64,000 bases of DNA from an uncultured Prevotella sp. (GCF_937863835.1 NZ_CALMHT010000074.1:62001-126000), one strand, 5' to 3'; shown: positions 51,303 to 60,481, counted from the stretch's first letter. The notes: generated by a model from the sequence alone, not told the origin. Translations and numbers: made by a program.

Positions 51303-52820
51303 TTAGTCTTCCAGTTTCATGAATGCCTTTGGAAGATACTTGATGATGTCTCCTGCAATAAGGCTCTCTTCGCCAATTTCTTTAGCCGCAAGGTCTCCCG
51401 CTACCCCGTGCAGATACATACCAAGTGTGCAAGCATCTTTCTGGTTGTATCCGCGTGCAAGTAACCCTGTTATGATACCGGTAAGCACATCGCCGCTTCC
51501 TGCTGTTGCCATCCCTGCATTTCCTGTGGAATTGAAGATGACATGACCATCAGGAAGACAAAGGGCGGAATAGTGCCCTTTCAGTATGATGTATGCCTGA
51601 AGATGTTCTGCCAAATCACGTGCTTTGTTAAGTCTTTCGTAGCCTTCTGTGTTATGAGCATTGGTAAGCCGTTCCAGTTCCTTGGGGTGAGGCGTCATGA
51701 TAATACCTTGCGGCAACTGCTCCATCCATGCACGGTGATTGGCCAATATATTGAGTCCGTCCGCATCCACTACGATAGGTGCGTGAGTCCGCCGTATCTG
51801 ACCGATCAATGCTATTGCCGTATTTTCCGACAGACCAAGTCCCGGTCCGATTCCCATTGCATCAAAATCATCACTGTCTATGGATTCGGATATATAAGTC
51901 TCTTCGTGATCTGTATGAACAATTGCCTCAGGTATGGATATCTGAATGATGTCATTATTTCTTTTTGCCGTATGGATCACAACTTTTCCCACACCGGATC
52001 TCAGACACGCTTTAGTAGCCAGTATGGCAGCTCCTGCCATTCCATAACAGCCCGCAACAATCAGGGCTTTTCCCATTGATCCCTTGTGCGCAAATTCATT
52101 GCGAGGCTTTATCAATTTACGTATGTCGTTCTCCTCAATAATCGTATATTGGGAGTCTGTCTTGCTGATGCCTTCTGAACTTATACGTATGTCCAACACT
52201 TTTATTTTGCCTGCATACTGTTGATTTTCAGCAAACAAAAAGGCCAACTTCTTTTGTTGTAATGTTAGCGTTATGTCGGCCTTGATGATATTCGACCTTA
52301 TATTATACGAATTATCTTCTGGCATTAAACCCGACGGCATGTCAATACTAGCTACCTTGGCTTGCGAAGCGTTGATGTATTTTACAAGCGATGCGAATCC
52401 TCCAGCCAATGGCTTGTTAATGCCTGAACCGAAAAGACCGTCTATAACGAGTGTTTCACTGTCCAGTTTGGGTGGGTCAAACTCTTGTTCTACTTCAGTA
52501 AAGTCTTTTATCCGTTTCGCATCAATAATTCTTTGCTTGTTTACTGCGCAGTCTTCAGACAAGTGACCGTGAACATTGAAAAGGAATACCTGAATGTCAT
52601 ATTTTTCTTCTGATAGCATTCTGGCAACAGCGAGTGCGTCGCCTCCGTTATTTCCTGGTCCGGCGAAAACTACTACATGGGTGCGATTGTTCCATATCTC
52701 CGTGATTGCACGTGTGATAGCACGGGCCGCGCGTTCCATTAAATCAATAGAAGCAATAGGCTCGTTTTCTATTGTATATTTGTCCAGCTCATGTATCTGA
52801 GCTCCTGTAAAAATCTTCAT
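51303..52820 (-). CDS. nnr: Bifunctional NAD(P)H-hydrate epimerase / ADP-dependent dehydratase
   Basis: 505 aa. Repairs damaged (hydrated) NADH and NADPH. The N-terminal YjeF_N epimerase domain (about 1-215) shows VVFAGPGNNGGDALAVARML, VIDGLFGSGINKPLAG and SIDMPSGL. The C-terminal carbohydrate-kinase-like dehydratase (about 230-505) shows EFAHKGSMGKALIVAG, AMGIGPGLGLSE, PIVVDADGLN, MTPHPKELERL, ILKGHYSALC, and GNAGMATAGSGDVLTGIITGL. Length is that of the normal fused enzyme. Converges with the aldolase gene; the upstream side is divergent from hpt. Confidence 0.95.
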   Translation of the reverse strand: MKIFTGAQIHELDKYTIENEPIASIDLMERAARAITRAITEIWNNRTHVVVFAGPGNNGGDALAVARMLSEEKYDIQVFLFNVHGHLSEDCAVNKQRIIDAKRIKDFTEVEQEFDPPKLDSETLVIDGLFGSGINKPLAGGFASLVKYINASQAKVASIDMPSGLMPEDNSYNIRSNIIKADITLTLQQKKLAFLFAENQQYAGKIKVLDIRISSEGISKTDSQYTIIEENDIRKLIKPRNEFAHKGSMGKALIVAGCYGMAGAAILATKACLRSGVGKVVIHTAKRNNDIIQISIPEAIVHTDHEETYISESIDSDDFDAMGIGPGLGLSENTAIALIGQIRRTHAPIVVDADGLNILANHRAWMEQLPQGIIMTPHPKELERLTNAHNTEGYERLNKARDLAEHLQAYIILKGHYSALCLPDGHVIFNSTGNAGMATAGSGDVLTGIITGLLARGYNQKDACTLGMYLHGVAGDLAAKEIGEESLIAGDIIKYLPKAFMKLED

Positions 52821-52877
52821 ACATGCAAAAATACGAAATAAATGCTAACTAATAGCAAGAAATTGAACTATTTTTAG

Positions 52878-52885
52878 TAATTTTG
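52878..52885 (+). promoter_or_regulatory. Promoter -7 box of the hpt-adk-obg operon
   Basis: TAATTTTG, 24 bp before ATG 52910. It rules out the longer hpt frame that opens at 52883. Confidence 0.6.
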
Positions 52886-52909
52886 TGGCAAAATTTCCAA
52901 AATAAAATA

Positions 52910-53449
52910 ATGAGCATAGTAAAAATCAAAAACAAAACTTTTGAAACTTCTATACCTGAAGCTGATATTCAAAGGCGTGTTAAAGAGGTCGCTGAACAGA
53001 TAAGTAAAGACATGGAAGGTCAGAATCCTTTACTGCTTGCCGTTCTTAATGGAGCGTTTGTATTTGCTGCAGATCTTATGCGAGATATAACCATACCATG
53101 TGAAATCTCTTTTGTCAAGTTAGCATCCTATCAAGGTACCACATCAACAGGAAAAATCAAGGAGGTGATAGGACTTAACGAAGATTTGTCCAACAGAACA
53201 GTGGTTATAGTTGAGGATATTGTAGAGTCGGGTAAAACCATGCAGAGAATGATAGAAACTCTTGGCACGCGTAACCCGAAATCAGTTCATATATGTGCTC
53301 TTTTAGTCAAACCGAACAGTTTGGAAGTTCCACTTAACATAGAGTATTCTGCTTTCCGTATCCCGGATGATTTTATTATTGGATACGGTTTGGACTATGA
53401 TCAAGAAGGCAGACAATATAGAGATATATATACGTTAAAGGAGAAATAA
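52910..53449 (+). CDS. hpt: Hypoxanthine phosphoribosyltransferase
   Basis: 179 aa from ATG 52910 (the frame could extend to 52883, but that lies within the promoter). Purine salvage: joins hypoxanthine or guanine to PRPP. Motifs: LLAVLNGAFVFAADLMRDI with the flexible region after it (VKLASYQGTTSTGKIKEV), the PRPP-binding VVIVEDIVESGKTM, and a purine-site segment FIIGYGLDYDQEGRQYRDIY. First gene of an operon with adk (18 bp later), obg and more. Confidence 0.92.
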   Translation: MSIVKIKNKTFETSIPEADIQRRVKEVAEQISKDMEGQNPLLLAVLNGAFVFAADLMRDITIPCEISFVKLASYQGTTSTGKIKEVIGLNEDLSNRTVVIVEDIVESGKTMQRMIETLGTRNPKSVHICALLVKPNSLEVPLNIEYSAFRIPDDFIIGYGLDYDQEGRQYRDIYTLKEK

Positions 53450-53467
53450 TCAAATATATAAAATAAG

Positions 53468-54040
53468 ATGAAGAATATTGTAATTTTTGGTGCCCCAGGT
53501 TCAGGTAAGGGTACTCAGAGTGATTTGATGATTGAAAAGTACGGTTTTAACCATATCTCAACTGGCGACGTACTTCGTAATGAGATCAAGAACGGGACAG
53601 AACTTGGTAAGACTGCTAAGGGATTTATCGATAATGGTCAGTTGATTCCGGATGAATTGATGGTTAATATACTTGCCAGTGTTTATGATAGTTTTGGAAA
53701 AGAACATAAAGGTGTTATCTTTGATGGTTTCCCACGTACGATACCGCAGGCTGAGGCTTTGAAAAAGATGCTCAACGAAAGAGGACATAAGATTGCTGCC
53801 ATGATAGAACTGGATGTTCCGGAAGAAGAACTGATGACACGTCTTATTAAACGAGGACAAGAATGTGGTCGTTCTGACGACAATGCTGAAACAATAAAGA
53901 AACGTCTTGATGTTTATCATAACCAGACATCCCCATTGATAGACTGGTATGAAAAAGAAGGTGTGCACAATCATATTAACGGTCTTGGTGAACTCGATCG
54001 TATATTCGGTGACATCTGTAAAGTAATAGATAATATTTAA
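53468..54040 (+). CDS. adk: Adenylate kinase
   Basis: 190 aa, the short-LID form usual in Bacteroidota. P-loop [10 protein letters not shown] (residues 7-16), NMP-binding [20 protein letters not shown] segment ([19 protein letters not shown]), [28 protein letters not shown] as the LID stub, and [17 protein letters not shown]. It interconverts AMP, ADP and ATP. The stop is 4 bp before the obg start, so translation is coupled. Confidence 0.95.
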   Translation: MKNIVIFGAPGSGKGTQSDLMIEKYGFNHISTGDVLRNEIKNGTELGKTAKGFIDNGQLIPDELMVNILASVYDSFGKEHKGVIFDGFPRTIPQAEALKKMLNERGHKIAAMIELDVPEEELMTRLIKRGQECGRSDDNAETIKKRLDVYHNQTSPLIDWYEKEGVHNHINGLGELDRIFGDICKVIDNI

Positions 54041-54044
54041 TAAT

Positions 54045-55208
54045 ATGCCGGAATCCAACTTCGTAGACTACGTTAAGATTTATTGCCGCTCTGGTAAGGG
54101 TGGAAAAGGCTCTATGCACTTACGCCACGTAAAATACCAGCCAAACGGTGGTCCCGACGGCGGTGACGGAGGACATGGAGGAAGTGTATATCTGCGTGGT
54201 AACCATAATTATTGGACACTGCTTCATCTCAAATATGAACGTCACGTTTTTGCCGAGCATGGAGGAAACGGAGGCCGTGACAAGTGTCATGGTACAGACG
54301 GACATGATCAGTATATCGATGTACCTTGCGGAACAGTCGTATATGACGCAGAAACGGGTAAGTATGTATGTGATGTGACTTACGACGGACAGACAGTATT
54401 GCTGCTAAAAGGCGGTAGGGGTGGATTGGGTAATTTCCAGTTCCGCACCGCTACCAATCAAGCTCCTAGGTTTGCACAACCAGGTGAACCGATGCAGGAG
54501 ATGACGATTATTCTTGAATTGAAGTTGTTGGCTGATGTAGGTTTGGTTGGCTTCCCCAATGCAGGTAAGAGTACATTGCTTTCCGCTTTGTCGAGTGCTC
54601 GTCCAAAGATTGCAAATTATCCGTTCACTACATTGGAACCGTCCCTTGGTATAGTCGGTTATCATGATAAGCAGTCGTTTGTTATGGCTGATATACCGGG
54701 AATAATCGAAGGGGCGAGCGAAGGTAAGGGATTAGGACTTAGGTTTCTGCGTCATATCGAGCGCAACTCTTTGCTCCTGTTTATGGTCCCTGGAGATACA
54801 GATGATATAAAACATGAATATGAAGTTCTGCTTAATGAATTGCAGAATTTTAATCCAGATATGCTCGACAAACATCGTGTGTTGGCAGTTACTAAATGTG
54901 ATTTGCTCGACGATGAACTGATGGATATGCTAAAAGAATCCTTACCGGAGGATGTAAAGGTGGTTTTCATTTCATCTGTCACAGGCTTCGGACTAGATAA
55001 GTTGAAAGATGTTCTTTGGAGTGAGCTCAACAGTGAAAGCAATAAACTTCAGGAAATAACATCCGAAGACACCCTCGTCCATCGTGATAAGGATATGGGC
55101 AGATTATCAGAAGAGTTGCATATTGAAGGCGAGGACATAGAACTTGTAGACGACGAAGATATAGAAGATCTGGATGATTTCGAATATGAGGATATGAAGG
55201 ATGAATAA
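54045..55208 (+). CDS. obgE: Obg/CgtA GTPase
   Basis: 387 aa. Glycine-rich Obg fold about 1-160 ([44 protein letters not shown] [19 protein letters not shown]), then the G domain: G1 GFPNAGKST (near 169), G2 [12 protein letters not shown]3 [17 protein letters not shown]4 VTKCDLLD, G5 ISSVTG. The C-terminal tail from about 340 is very acidic ([20 protein letters not shown]). Ribosome-associated GTPase for 50S maturation and stress signalling. Overlaps the next gene by 8 bases. Confidence 0.95.
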   Translation: MPESNFVDYVKIYCRSGKGGKGSMHLRHVKYQPNGGPDGGDGGHGGSVYLRGNHNYWTLLHLKYERHVFAEHGGNGGRDKCHGTDGHDQYIDVPCGTVVYDAETGKYVCDVTYDGQTVLLLKGGRGGLGNFQFRTATNQAPRFAQPGEPMQEMTIILELKLLADVGLVGFPNAGKSTLLSALSSARPKIANYPFTTLEPSLGIVGYHDKQSFVMADIPGIIEGASEGKGLGLRFLRHIERNSLLLFMVPGDTDDIKHEYEVLLNELQNFNPDMLDKHRVLAVTKCDLLDDELMDMLKESLPEDVKVVFISSVTGFGLDKLKDVLWSELNSESNKLQEITSEDTLVHRDKDMGRLSEELHIEGEDIELVDDEDIEDLDDFEYEDMKDE

Positions 55209-55980
55209 GCCTGTTCTGAAATACTACGAAATGTCTCCCTGTGTCACAGCTTTCAGTAGTACACGCAAAGGGGGCTGCAGTATCGGAAATTATGGTGAGT
55301 TCAATGTAAACAGATATTGTGGTGATGATGAATCCTGTATCAGGGCAAACAGAGAAGCGCTCTGTGCGGAATTAGGCATAGATGATGAACATTTGATCAT
55401 GCCGCATCAGAACCACGGGATAGAAATAAGACAGATCACACCTGATTTTTTCAAACTGCCCTCTACTATAAGGTGTCAGATATTGGAAAATGTGGATGGC
55501 GTGATTACGGATATGAGTGGTGTATGTGTCGGCGTTTCTACAGCCGACTGTATACCCATACTGCTCTTTGACAAAGAACATCATGCTTGTGCCGCGGTCC
55601 ATGCAGGATGGCGCGGAACAGTAAAGAGAATAATACAATATGCTATTGCAGTCATGCAAGCGACATATAATACCCGACCGGAATCACTGCAGGCATGCAT
55701 TGGCCCGGGCATATCACTAGAGGCTTTTGAAGTAGGCGACGAAGTATGGCAACAGTTCAGTGATGCCGGATTTGATATGAATACGATAAGCCGTAGATAT
55801 GAAAAGTGGCATATAGATCTGTGGGAGTGTAACCGCAGACAGTTGACAGATGTGGGTGTGAACCCCCATGACATACAAATTGCAGATATCTGCACTTACT
55901 CTCGTGCTGATGAGTTTTTCTCTGCCAGAAAATTGACTGTCAATTCAGGCAGAATACTCACAGGAATTTTAATAAAGTAA
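55201..55980 (+). CDS. pgeF: Purine nucleoside phosphorylase / laccase-domain protein (YfiH, PgeF family)
   Basis: 259 aa. The YfiH/DUF152 family fold: [27 protein letters not shown] start, [10 protein letters not shown] with the first metal His, [15 protein letters not shown] with Cys, and [14 protein letters not shown] with the final His of the Cys-His-His zinc site, then [17 protein letters not shown] and a late [10 protein letters not shown]. Members act as purine nucleoside phosphorylases/deaminases, and PgeF edits a peptidoglycan precursor. Either role is possible. The neighbouring hpt and adk favour purine metabolism. It starts inside the end of obg. Confidence 0.88.
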   Translation: MNKPVLKYYEMSPCVTAFSSTRKGGCSIGNYGEFNVNRYCGDDESCIRANREALCAELGIDDEHLIMPHQNHGIEIRQITPDFFKLPSTIRCQILENVDGVITDMSGVCVGVSTADCIPILLFDKEHHACAAVHAGWRGTVKRIIQYAIAVMQATYNTRPESLQACIGPGISLEAFEVGDEVWQQFSDAGFDMNTISRRYEKWHIDLWECNRRQLTDVGVNPHDIQIADICTYSRADEFFSARKLTVNSGRILTGILIK

Positions 55981-56003
55981 TATAAACTAAACCTTTTGAC
56001 CTG

Positions 56004-57173
56004 ATGATTTTTAAATTAAGACATCTAATCTTGTCTTCGGCTTTCATTGTGACAATGACTGTCGGAGCTAATGAGAATTTTTCTCAACTAGAACAACAAC
56101 AAATCAGTATTGCAACCCCGGGGTTGTTTGGACGTTCAAATGCATTCAGTATCGATTTTGATATGTTTAGTGCTTCTGAATGGAGTTTCCCTTTACCTAT
56201 CGGTAAAGCGAAAGTATCAGATGATTATAAGATCATGATTACTTCCAGAAAAGGAGATAACGTTAAATCGATGTTCGATGGCGTTGTTCGTTTGTCACGT
56301 AACAATCCTTCCTATGGTAATGTTATTGTAGTACGCCATAAGAACGGATTGGAGACCGTCTATGGTCACAATGCGCAAAACATGGTGAAAGTCGGTGACA
56401 GAGTCAAGGCCGGTCAGACGATTGCCATTATTGGTACGGAAGGCAGAAAGTCGTTCTGCCAATTTGAAATGATGATTGACGGTCGTCGCATCAACCCGGA
56501 AATTATCATGAATGTAAATGCGCACCAGTTGAGACGCCAGACAATCCTGTGCGAGAAGTCTAATTCTAGCATCAATGTAAGTGTCATTCATTCCGAACCT
56601 GGGAGAAATACAGATATGGCTGATGAAACAAACAAAAAATCTGGTGTAAAATCTGACGCTTTTAATGGGAAAAGTGAGTTTTCTATTAATCTTGCGAATC
56701 TAAATCCCGGAGAATGGTGCTACCCTTTACCAGGAAGTCATGTTATAAGTCCTTATGGTGGTGGAAGACATCATGCAGGCGTTGATATTAAGACACGCCC
56801 TAATGATAAGATTCTTGCTGCTTTTGATGGTGTGGTAACCAGATCCGGACCTTATTTCGGTTATGGCAATTGTGTCGTAATACGTCACGCCAACGGTTTG
56901 GAAACTTTATACAGTCATAATTCACGCAATCTGGTTAAAGTAGGTGATAAGGTAAAGGCTGGTGATCCTATCGGTTTAACAGGCCGAACAGGACGCGCCA
57001 CTACCGAACATTGCCATTTTGAATGCAGAGTGAACGGTCATACATTTGATCCGGCCTTAATTTTTGATCATTTGAACAAGTCTGTCAGAATGGATATGGT
57101 AACATTTACCAAACGTTCCAACGGTTCGGTCTCTATCAGGTCGCAACATAACTATATGGCTAAGAGCAATTAA
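56004..57173 (+). CDS. Secreted protein with two M23 (LytM) domains, the first degenerate
   Basis: 389 aa, signal peptide ending VGANEN. The second M23 domain (about 230-365) has intact zinc and catalytic residues: HHAGVDIKTR (HxxxD), LYSHNSRNLVKVGD, and TTEHCHFECRVNG (HxH). The first (about 55-180) keeps the fold (FDGVVRLSRNNPSYGNVIVV, VYGHNAQNMVKVGDRVKAGQ) but lacks the HxxxD pair, which reads MITSRKGDN, and has FCQFEM for the HxHFE motif. It likely retains one active peptidoglycan endopeptidase plus a regulatory or binding copy. It ends the hpt operon and is followed by a terminator. Confidence 0.88.
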   Translation: MIFKLRHLILSSAFIVTMTVGANENFSQLEQQQISIATPGLFGRSNAFSIDFDMFSASEWSFPLPIGKAKVSDDYKIMITSRKGDNVKSMFDGVVRLSRNNPSYGNVIVVRHKNGLETVYGHNAQNMVKVGDRVKAGQTIAIIGTEGRKSFCQFEMMIDGRRINPEIIMNVNAHQLRRQTILCEKSNSSINVSVIHSEPGRNTDMADETNKKSGVKSDAFNGKSEFSINLANLNPGEWCYPLPGSHVISPYGGGRHHAGVDIKTRPNDKILAAFDGVVTRSGPYFGYGNCVVIRHANGLETLYSHNSRNLVKVGDKVKAGDPIGLTGRTGRATTEHCHFECRVNGHTFDPALIFDHLNKSVRMDMVTFTKRSNGSVSIRSQHNYMAKSN

Positions 57174-57189
57174 TAATAGTAGAAAAAAC

Positions 57190-57227
57190 AAAAGGCTGCA
57201 GATCATATATTGAAATGCAGCCTTTTA
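57190..57227. terminator. Bidirectional terminator between the M23 gene and the purH side
   Basis: AAAAGGCTGCA (57190-57200) and TGCAGCCTTTT (57216-57226) form an 11-bp stem with A and T runs on both sides, matching its place between converging units. Confidence 0.8.
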
Positions 57228-57232
57228 TTATG

Positions 57233-57430
57233 TTATTTATGACGGTTCGCCCGTTGTTCGCGGTATTTTGCCTTTTGTTTTGCAGAACCACTTCCATGTG
57301 CTCCCGTGATGTATTTTTTCTTTTTTGCCTTCGTCTTCACTTTATTAGGATCAGATGATTCTTGTCTTGCTTTGCTGAATACGACACCGCCTCCAGCAAT
57401 TATTTCATCTATATCGTCACCTTTGCTCAT
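57233..57430 (-). CDS. Small basic protein, unknown function
   Basis: 65 aa. The N-terminal half is acidic (MSKGDDIDEIIAGGGVVFSK), the C-terminal half very basic (KTKAKKKKYITGAHGSGSAK, KQKAKYREQRANRHK). No signal peptide or membrane segment. It lies 20 bp after the AICAR formyltransferase gene on the same strand and just before a terminator, which supports it as a real co-transcribed gene. The charge pattern suggests binding to RNA or the ribosome; no family recognised. Confidence 0.6.
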   Translation of the reverse strand: MSKGDDIDEIIAGGGVVFSKARQESSDPNKVKTKAKKKKYITGAHGSGSAKQKAKYREQRANRHK

Positions 57431-57449
57431 TTGCTGATTCCCTTTATGA

Positions 57450-58631
57450 TTAATGATGGAACAGACGAACGCCAGTAAATGCCATTGTTATGCCGTATTT
57501 GTCGCATGTGTCAATAACATTGTCGTCACGTACGGAACCACCTGCCTGTGCGATAAATTCCACACCGCTCTTGTGTGCTCTCTCTATATTGTCGCCGAAT
57601 GGGAAGAAAGCGTCACTACCCAGTGCTACTTTCGTGTTTTTTGCTATCCATGCTTTCTTCTCTTCCATTGTGAGAACTTCAGGCTTCTCTGTAAAGAAGT
57701 TCTGCCATATACCGTCTGCCAGTACGTCATCGTGGTCTTCACTGATATATACATCGATTGTATTATCTCTGTCTGCACGACGTATCTTTTCTATCCATGG
57801 CAAGTTCATCACTTTAGGATGCTGGCGTAACCACCAGATGTCAGCTTTGTTTCCTGCCAGACGTGTACAGTGTATACGACTCTGTTGTCCTGCACCGATA
57901 CCGATAGCTTGTCCATCCTTTACATAACATACAGAATTACTCTGTGTATACTTCAGTGTGATAAGACTGATGATCAGGTCACGTTTTGCATCGTCAGTGA
58001 ATGTCTTGTTCTTGGTAGGAATATTCTCGAACAATTTCGGATCATCTAGTTTCACTTCGTTTCGACCTTGCTCGAAAGTCACGCCGAAAACCTGTTTGTG
58101 CTCTACTGGAGCAGGTACATAGTTGGGGTCAATCTTGATAACATTGTAAGTACCTTTGCGCTTATCCTTCAAAATCTCGATAGCTTCAGGCGAATAGTCG
58201 GGAGCAATCACGCCGTCGCTCACTTCGCGTTTAATCAATGTGGCTGTGGCGGCATCACATGTGTCGCTGAGGGCGATAAAGTCACCGTAACTACTCATTC
58301 TGTCTGCGCCGCGTGCTCGCGCATAAGCAGATGCCAGAGGAGTCAACGGAAGTTTTACGTCGTCTACAAAGTAAATTTTCTTAAGAGTGTCGCTTAAAGG
58401 CAGTCCCACTGCAGCTCCGGCAGGAGATACATGTTTGAAACTTGCTGCTGCAGGTAATCCCGTTGCTGCTTTCAGTTCTTTTACTAATTGCCATGAATTC
58501 AAAGCATCCATGAAATTAATATAACCGGGACGACCGTTAATCACTTCGATAGGTAACTCGCCTTCAGTCATAAATATTCTTGAAGGTTTCTGATTCGGAT
58601 TGCATCCGTACTTAAGTGCTAATTCTTTCAT
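57450..58631 (-). CDS. purH: Stand-alone AICAR formyltransferase (PurH C-terminal domain type)
   Basis: 393 aa from ATG 58631; the frame runs to 58664 but the -7 box overlaps that region. Catalyses formyl transfer to AICAR, the second-last step of IMP synthesis. It matches the AICARFT half of PurH: LKYGCNPNQKPSRI at the start, AAASFKHVSPAGAAVG with the catalytic Lys-His, YARARGADRMSSYGDF, GVIAPDYSPEAIEILKDKRKG, LKYTQSNSVCYVKDGQAIGIGAGQQSRIHC, and SDAFFPFGDNIERA ... AQAGGSVRDDNVI. The IMP cyclohydrolase domain is absent. The symbol is by homology; a full-length purH may exist elsewhere in the genome. Confidence 0.9.
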   Translation of the reverse strand: MKELALKYGCNPNQKPSRIFMTEGELPIEVINGRPGYINFMDALNSWQLVKELKAATGLPAAASFKHVSPAGAAVGLPLSDTLKKIYFVDDVKLPLTPLASAYARARGADRMSSYGDFIALSDTCDAATATLIKREVSDGVIAPDYSPEAIEILKDKRKGTYNVIKIDPNYVPAPVEHKQVFGVTFEQGRNEVKLDDPKLFENIPTKNKTFTDDAKRDLIISLITLKYTQSNSVCYVKDGQAIGIGAGQQSRIHCTRLAGNKADIWWLRQHPKVMNLPWIEKIRRADRDNTIDVYISEDHDDVLADGIWQNFFTEKPEVLTMEEKKAWIAKNTKVALGSDAFFPFGDNIERAHKSGVEFIAQAGGSVRDDNVIDTCDKYGITMAFTGVRLFHH

Positions 58632-58661
58632 TATAATGAAGTCTAATATTCTTTTCGGATG

Positions 58662-58669
58662 CAAAATTA
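58662..58669 (-). promoter_or_regulatory. Promoter -7 box of the AICAR formyltransferase gene
   Basis: Minus strand TAATTTTG followed by C, 30 bp before ATG 58631. It is divergent from the promoter at 58723. Confidence 0.55.
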
Positions 58670-58722
58670 CTATTTTTTTTTAGTTTTTACGTGATTGATG
58701 ACATCCTTTTATAATATTTTTC

Positions 58723-58730
58723 TAATTTTG
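58723..58730 (+). promoter_or_regulatory. Promoter -7 box of the small protein gene at 58749
   Basis: TAATTTTG followed by C. It rules out the long frame start at 58695 and leaves a very short leader (about 12 nt to ATG 58749). Confidence 0.55.
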
Positions 58731-58748
58731 CAGTCAAAATTTATGTGT

Positions 58749-59045
58749 ATGGACAGAAAGCATTGGGCATTTAGACAATTATTGAATTCTGTAGAGTCAA
58801 AAATCAACAAGGAGGATATTAATCCCAAGTTGTTGAAAAAGTTGTGGAAGGGTATTTCGGAAATGGAAAAACCTAACAATGAAATACTTGACAAACTTTC
58901 ACTTTTTGTCGGTTTTCAGGATTGGGACAGTTTCAAGGAAACTCTTTATGGAGATACCGATGCCCAGGTAAATTATGAAGGGGATGAGAATGCGCCTACA
59001 GAGTCAACAGATAAGACCATCAAATCCTCAAAAGGTAAAAAATAA
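58749..59045 (+). CDS. Small soluble protein, unknown function
   Basis: 98 aa from ATG 58749 (ATG 58743 adds two residues). Helical N-terminal region (HWAFRQLLNSVESKINKEDI), then LKKLWKGISEMEKPNNEILDKLSLFVGFQDWDSFKE, which resembles a small module found in some Bacteroidota proteins where a Leu-rich helix is followed by a glycine and an aromatic-Asp-Ser-Phe turn. The tail is acidic and then Lys-rich. No membrane segment. It has its own promoter and terminator, so it is likely expressed, perhaps as a leaderless-like short-UTR message. Confidence 0.6.
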   Translation: MDRKHWAFRQLLNSVESKINKEDINPKLLKKLWKGISEMEKPNNEILDKLSLFVGFQDWDSFKETLYGDTDAQVNYEGDENAPTESTDKTIKSSKGKK

Positions 59046-59081
59046 AAAGAGATTCCAATGATATAAAAGGAATCTCTTTTT
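59044..59081. terminator. Bidirectional terminator between the small gene and rplS
   Basis: AAAAAGAGATTCC (59044-59056) and GGAATCTCTTTTT (59069-59081) form a 13-bp stem with A and T runs at both ends; the rplS gene converges from the other side. Confidence 0.85.
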
Positions 59082-59105
59082 ATTTGCTTAAAACTTAATT
59101 TGATA

Positions 59106-59465
59106 TTAAGCCTCAGTAATCTGTTTCTTCTCTTGGATACGGGCTTTTTTACCTGTAAGTTTGCGGAGATAATACAATTTAGCTCTGCGAACCTTACCAT
59201 GCTTGTTCACTTCAATACTGTCGATGCTCGGTGATTCGATAGGGAAGATACGCTCTACACCTATAGTACCTGACATTTTACGTACTGTGAAACGTTTTTT
59301 GTCTCCGTGACCGCTGATTTTGATAACAACACCGCGGTAGAGCTGAATACGCTCCTTTGTACCCTCGATAATTTTGTAAGCGACTGTAATAGTATCACCA
59401 CTTTTGAATGTAGGGAACTGTTTGCCGGTTGCAAATGCTTCTTCAGCAACTTTAATTAAATCCAT
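59106..59465 (-). CDS. rplS: 50S ribosomal protein L19
   Basis: 119 aa. Full-length bL19: [62 protein letters not shown], and the basic end [23 protein letters not shown]. It sits at the 30S-50S interface. Here it is a single gene rather than part of the rpsP-rimM-trmD-rplS cluster common in other phyla. Confidence 0.97.
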   Translation of the reverse strand: MDLIKVAEEAFATGKQFPTFKSGDTITVAYKIIEGTKERIQLYRGVVIKISGHGDKKRFTVRKMSGTIGVERIFPIESPSIDSIEVNKHGKVRRAKLYYLRKLTGKKARIQEKKQITEA

Positions 59466-59560
59466 TCTTTTTTATAATTAAATTTGTTTATCGTTCCAAC
59501 GCAACATAACAGGTAACTCTTATCCTGCCAGCGATTACGCCGAAAAGCGGTGCAAAGGTA
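59466..59560 (-). promoter_or_regulatory. Promoter and leader of rplS
   Basis: Minus strand TACCTTTG (59553-59560) followed by C. The leader of about 80 nt begins with a small hairpin (CCGCTTTTCGGCG region, 59538-59550), which might take part in ribosomal-protein feedback control; this is inference. Confidence 0.5.
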
Positions 59561-59628
59561 CGAATTTTTGGTTTTATCTGCAAATATTCATGGCCTTTTT
59601 TGAATATTTCTTGTTCTGATGTCTTCTT

Positions 59629-60375
59629 TTATTCAAAATAGAACGACAATACAATCATTTTCGACCTGGCTTGATTCACGGAAGTTGTGTATGCGAACAT
59701 ATTTTTATCCTTTAGGTCGTTTATATGATTCTGGTCTAAGGAATTAACCAGACTGTAGCAGAATTTCAATTCAGGACGTAGTTTGAAAAATGGCAGATAG
59801 AAGTCGCATCCGAGTCCAATTTCAAGGAAGCAATCATATCTTTTCAGTTTGATATAGTCACTTTCCTTGCTTGATATGTTCAGCATTGGATTTAGTCCTA
59901 CCATCATATAAGGTCTATAGTTGTTGAATCTTTGTGCGCTGTATATCAGGTCCATTGTTGATGCTATGTATACCGATTTCAGATCTTGATGTTCTTCTGT
60001 CGGTTTACCGTCTGTACCCAGATCTGTATAGTTATGAAAAGTGAGGTGCCTATTGCCAAAATACATTGTCGGCGCTATTCTGAATGCAAGATATGTATTT
60101 ATTCTTGCTTCAGCCAGTACTCCTACTGTAAAGCCTGGGTCCCATCTGTCTTGGTCGCAAGTAATTGTTTTGGTGCTTGTCGTTCCATCGTCGTTTGTGA
60201 TTGTTTGTTGTCCAACATTCCTGAATTCCAAATCTTGTAGATTTGTACCCACTACCACGCCGAAATGAAAAGGTCTTAAGTCAGTATAGGGTCGGTTTTC
60301 TACTATTCTTTCCTGTGAATTGATATTTAGAGAGAATAGTATGATTATATATAAGTATATGATTTTTTCTTTCAT
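59629..60375 (-). CDS. porT: PorT-like outer-membrane beta-barrel protein (T9SS-associated)
   Basis: 248 aa, signal peptide about 1-20 (LFSLNINSQ). An outer-membrane barrel: RPFHFGVVVGTNLQDLEF near the start, GFTVGVLAEARINTYLAFRIAPTMYFGNRHLTF, a middle FLEIGLGCDFYLPFFKLRPELKFCYSL, and the last strand MIVLSFYFE. The FHFG/GxxxQDL, WxPGFxVG and LxLRxxPTLxFG spacing matches PorT of Porphyromonas, a component needed for gliding/type IX secretion. The presence of a type IX system cannot be shown from this window. Monocistronic. No clear -7 box found upstream. Confidence 0.8.
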   Translation of the reverse strand: MKEKIIYLYIIILFSLNINSQERIVENRPYTDLRPFHFGVVVGTNLQDLEFRNVGQQTITNDDGTTSTKTITCDQDRWDPGFTVGVLAEARINTYLAFRIAPTMYFGNRHLTFHNYTDLGTDGKPTEEHQDLKSVYIASTMDLIYSAQRFNNYRPYMMVGLNPMLNISSKESDYIKLKRYDCFLEIGLGCDFYLPFFKLRPELKFCYSLVNSLDQNHINDLKDKNMFAYTTSVNQARSKMIVLSFYFE

Positions 60376-60448
60376 TGGTTTAATAACGTAACCCCTTCTT
60401 TCTTATTGTGTTTTGTAAAATCATAATATTTAAAATATTTAAAAAGAT

Positions 60449-60466
60449 ATACCTATTTGTAGGTAT
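60449..60466. promoter_or_regulatory. Perfect 7-bp inverted repeat before the ferredoxin promoter
   Basis: ATACCTA, TTTG, TAGGTAT. The TTTG loop lies 22 bp before the -7 box of the ferredoxin gene, near the -33 position, so a bound protein would be placed to repress or activate it. Confidence 0.4.
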
Positions 60467-60481
60467 TTCGAATAAATAATG

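Noticed and set aside
51543..52079. 178-codon plus-strand frame
   Set aside because: Antisense to nnr; Cys/His-rich composition without any recognisable motif.
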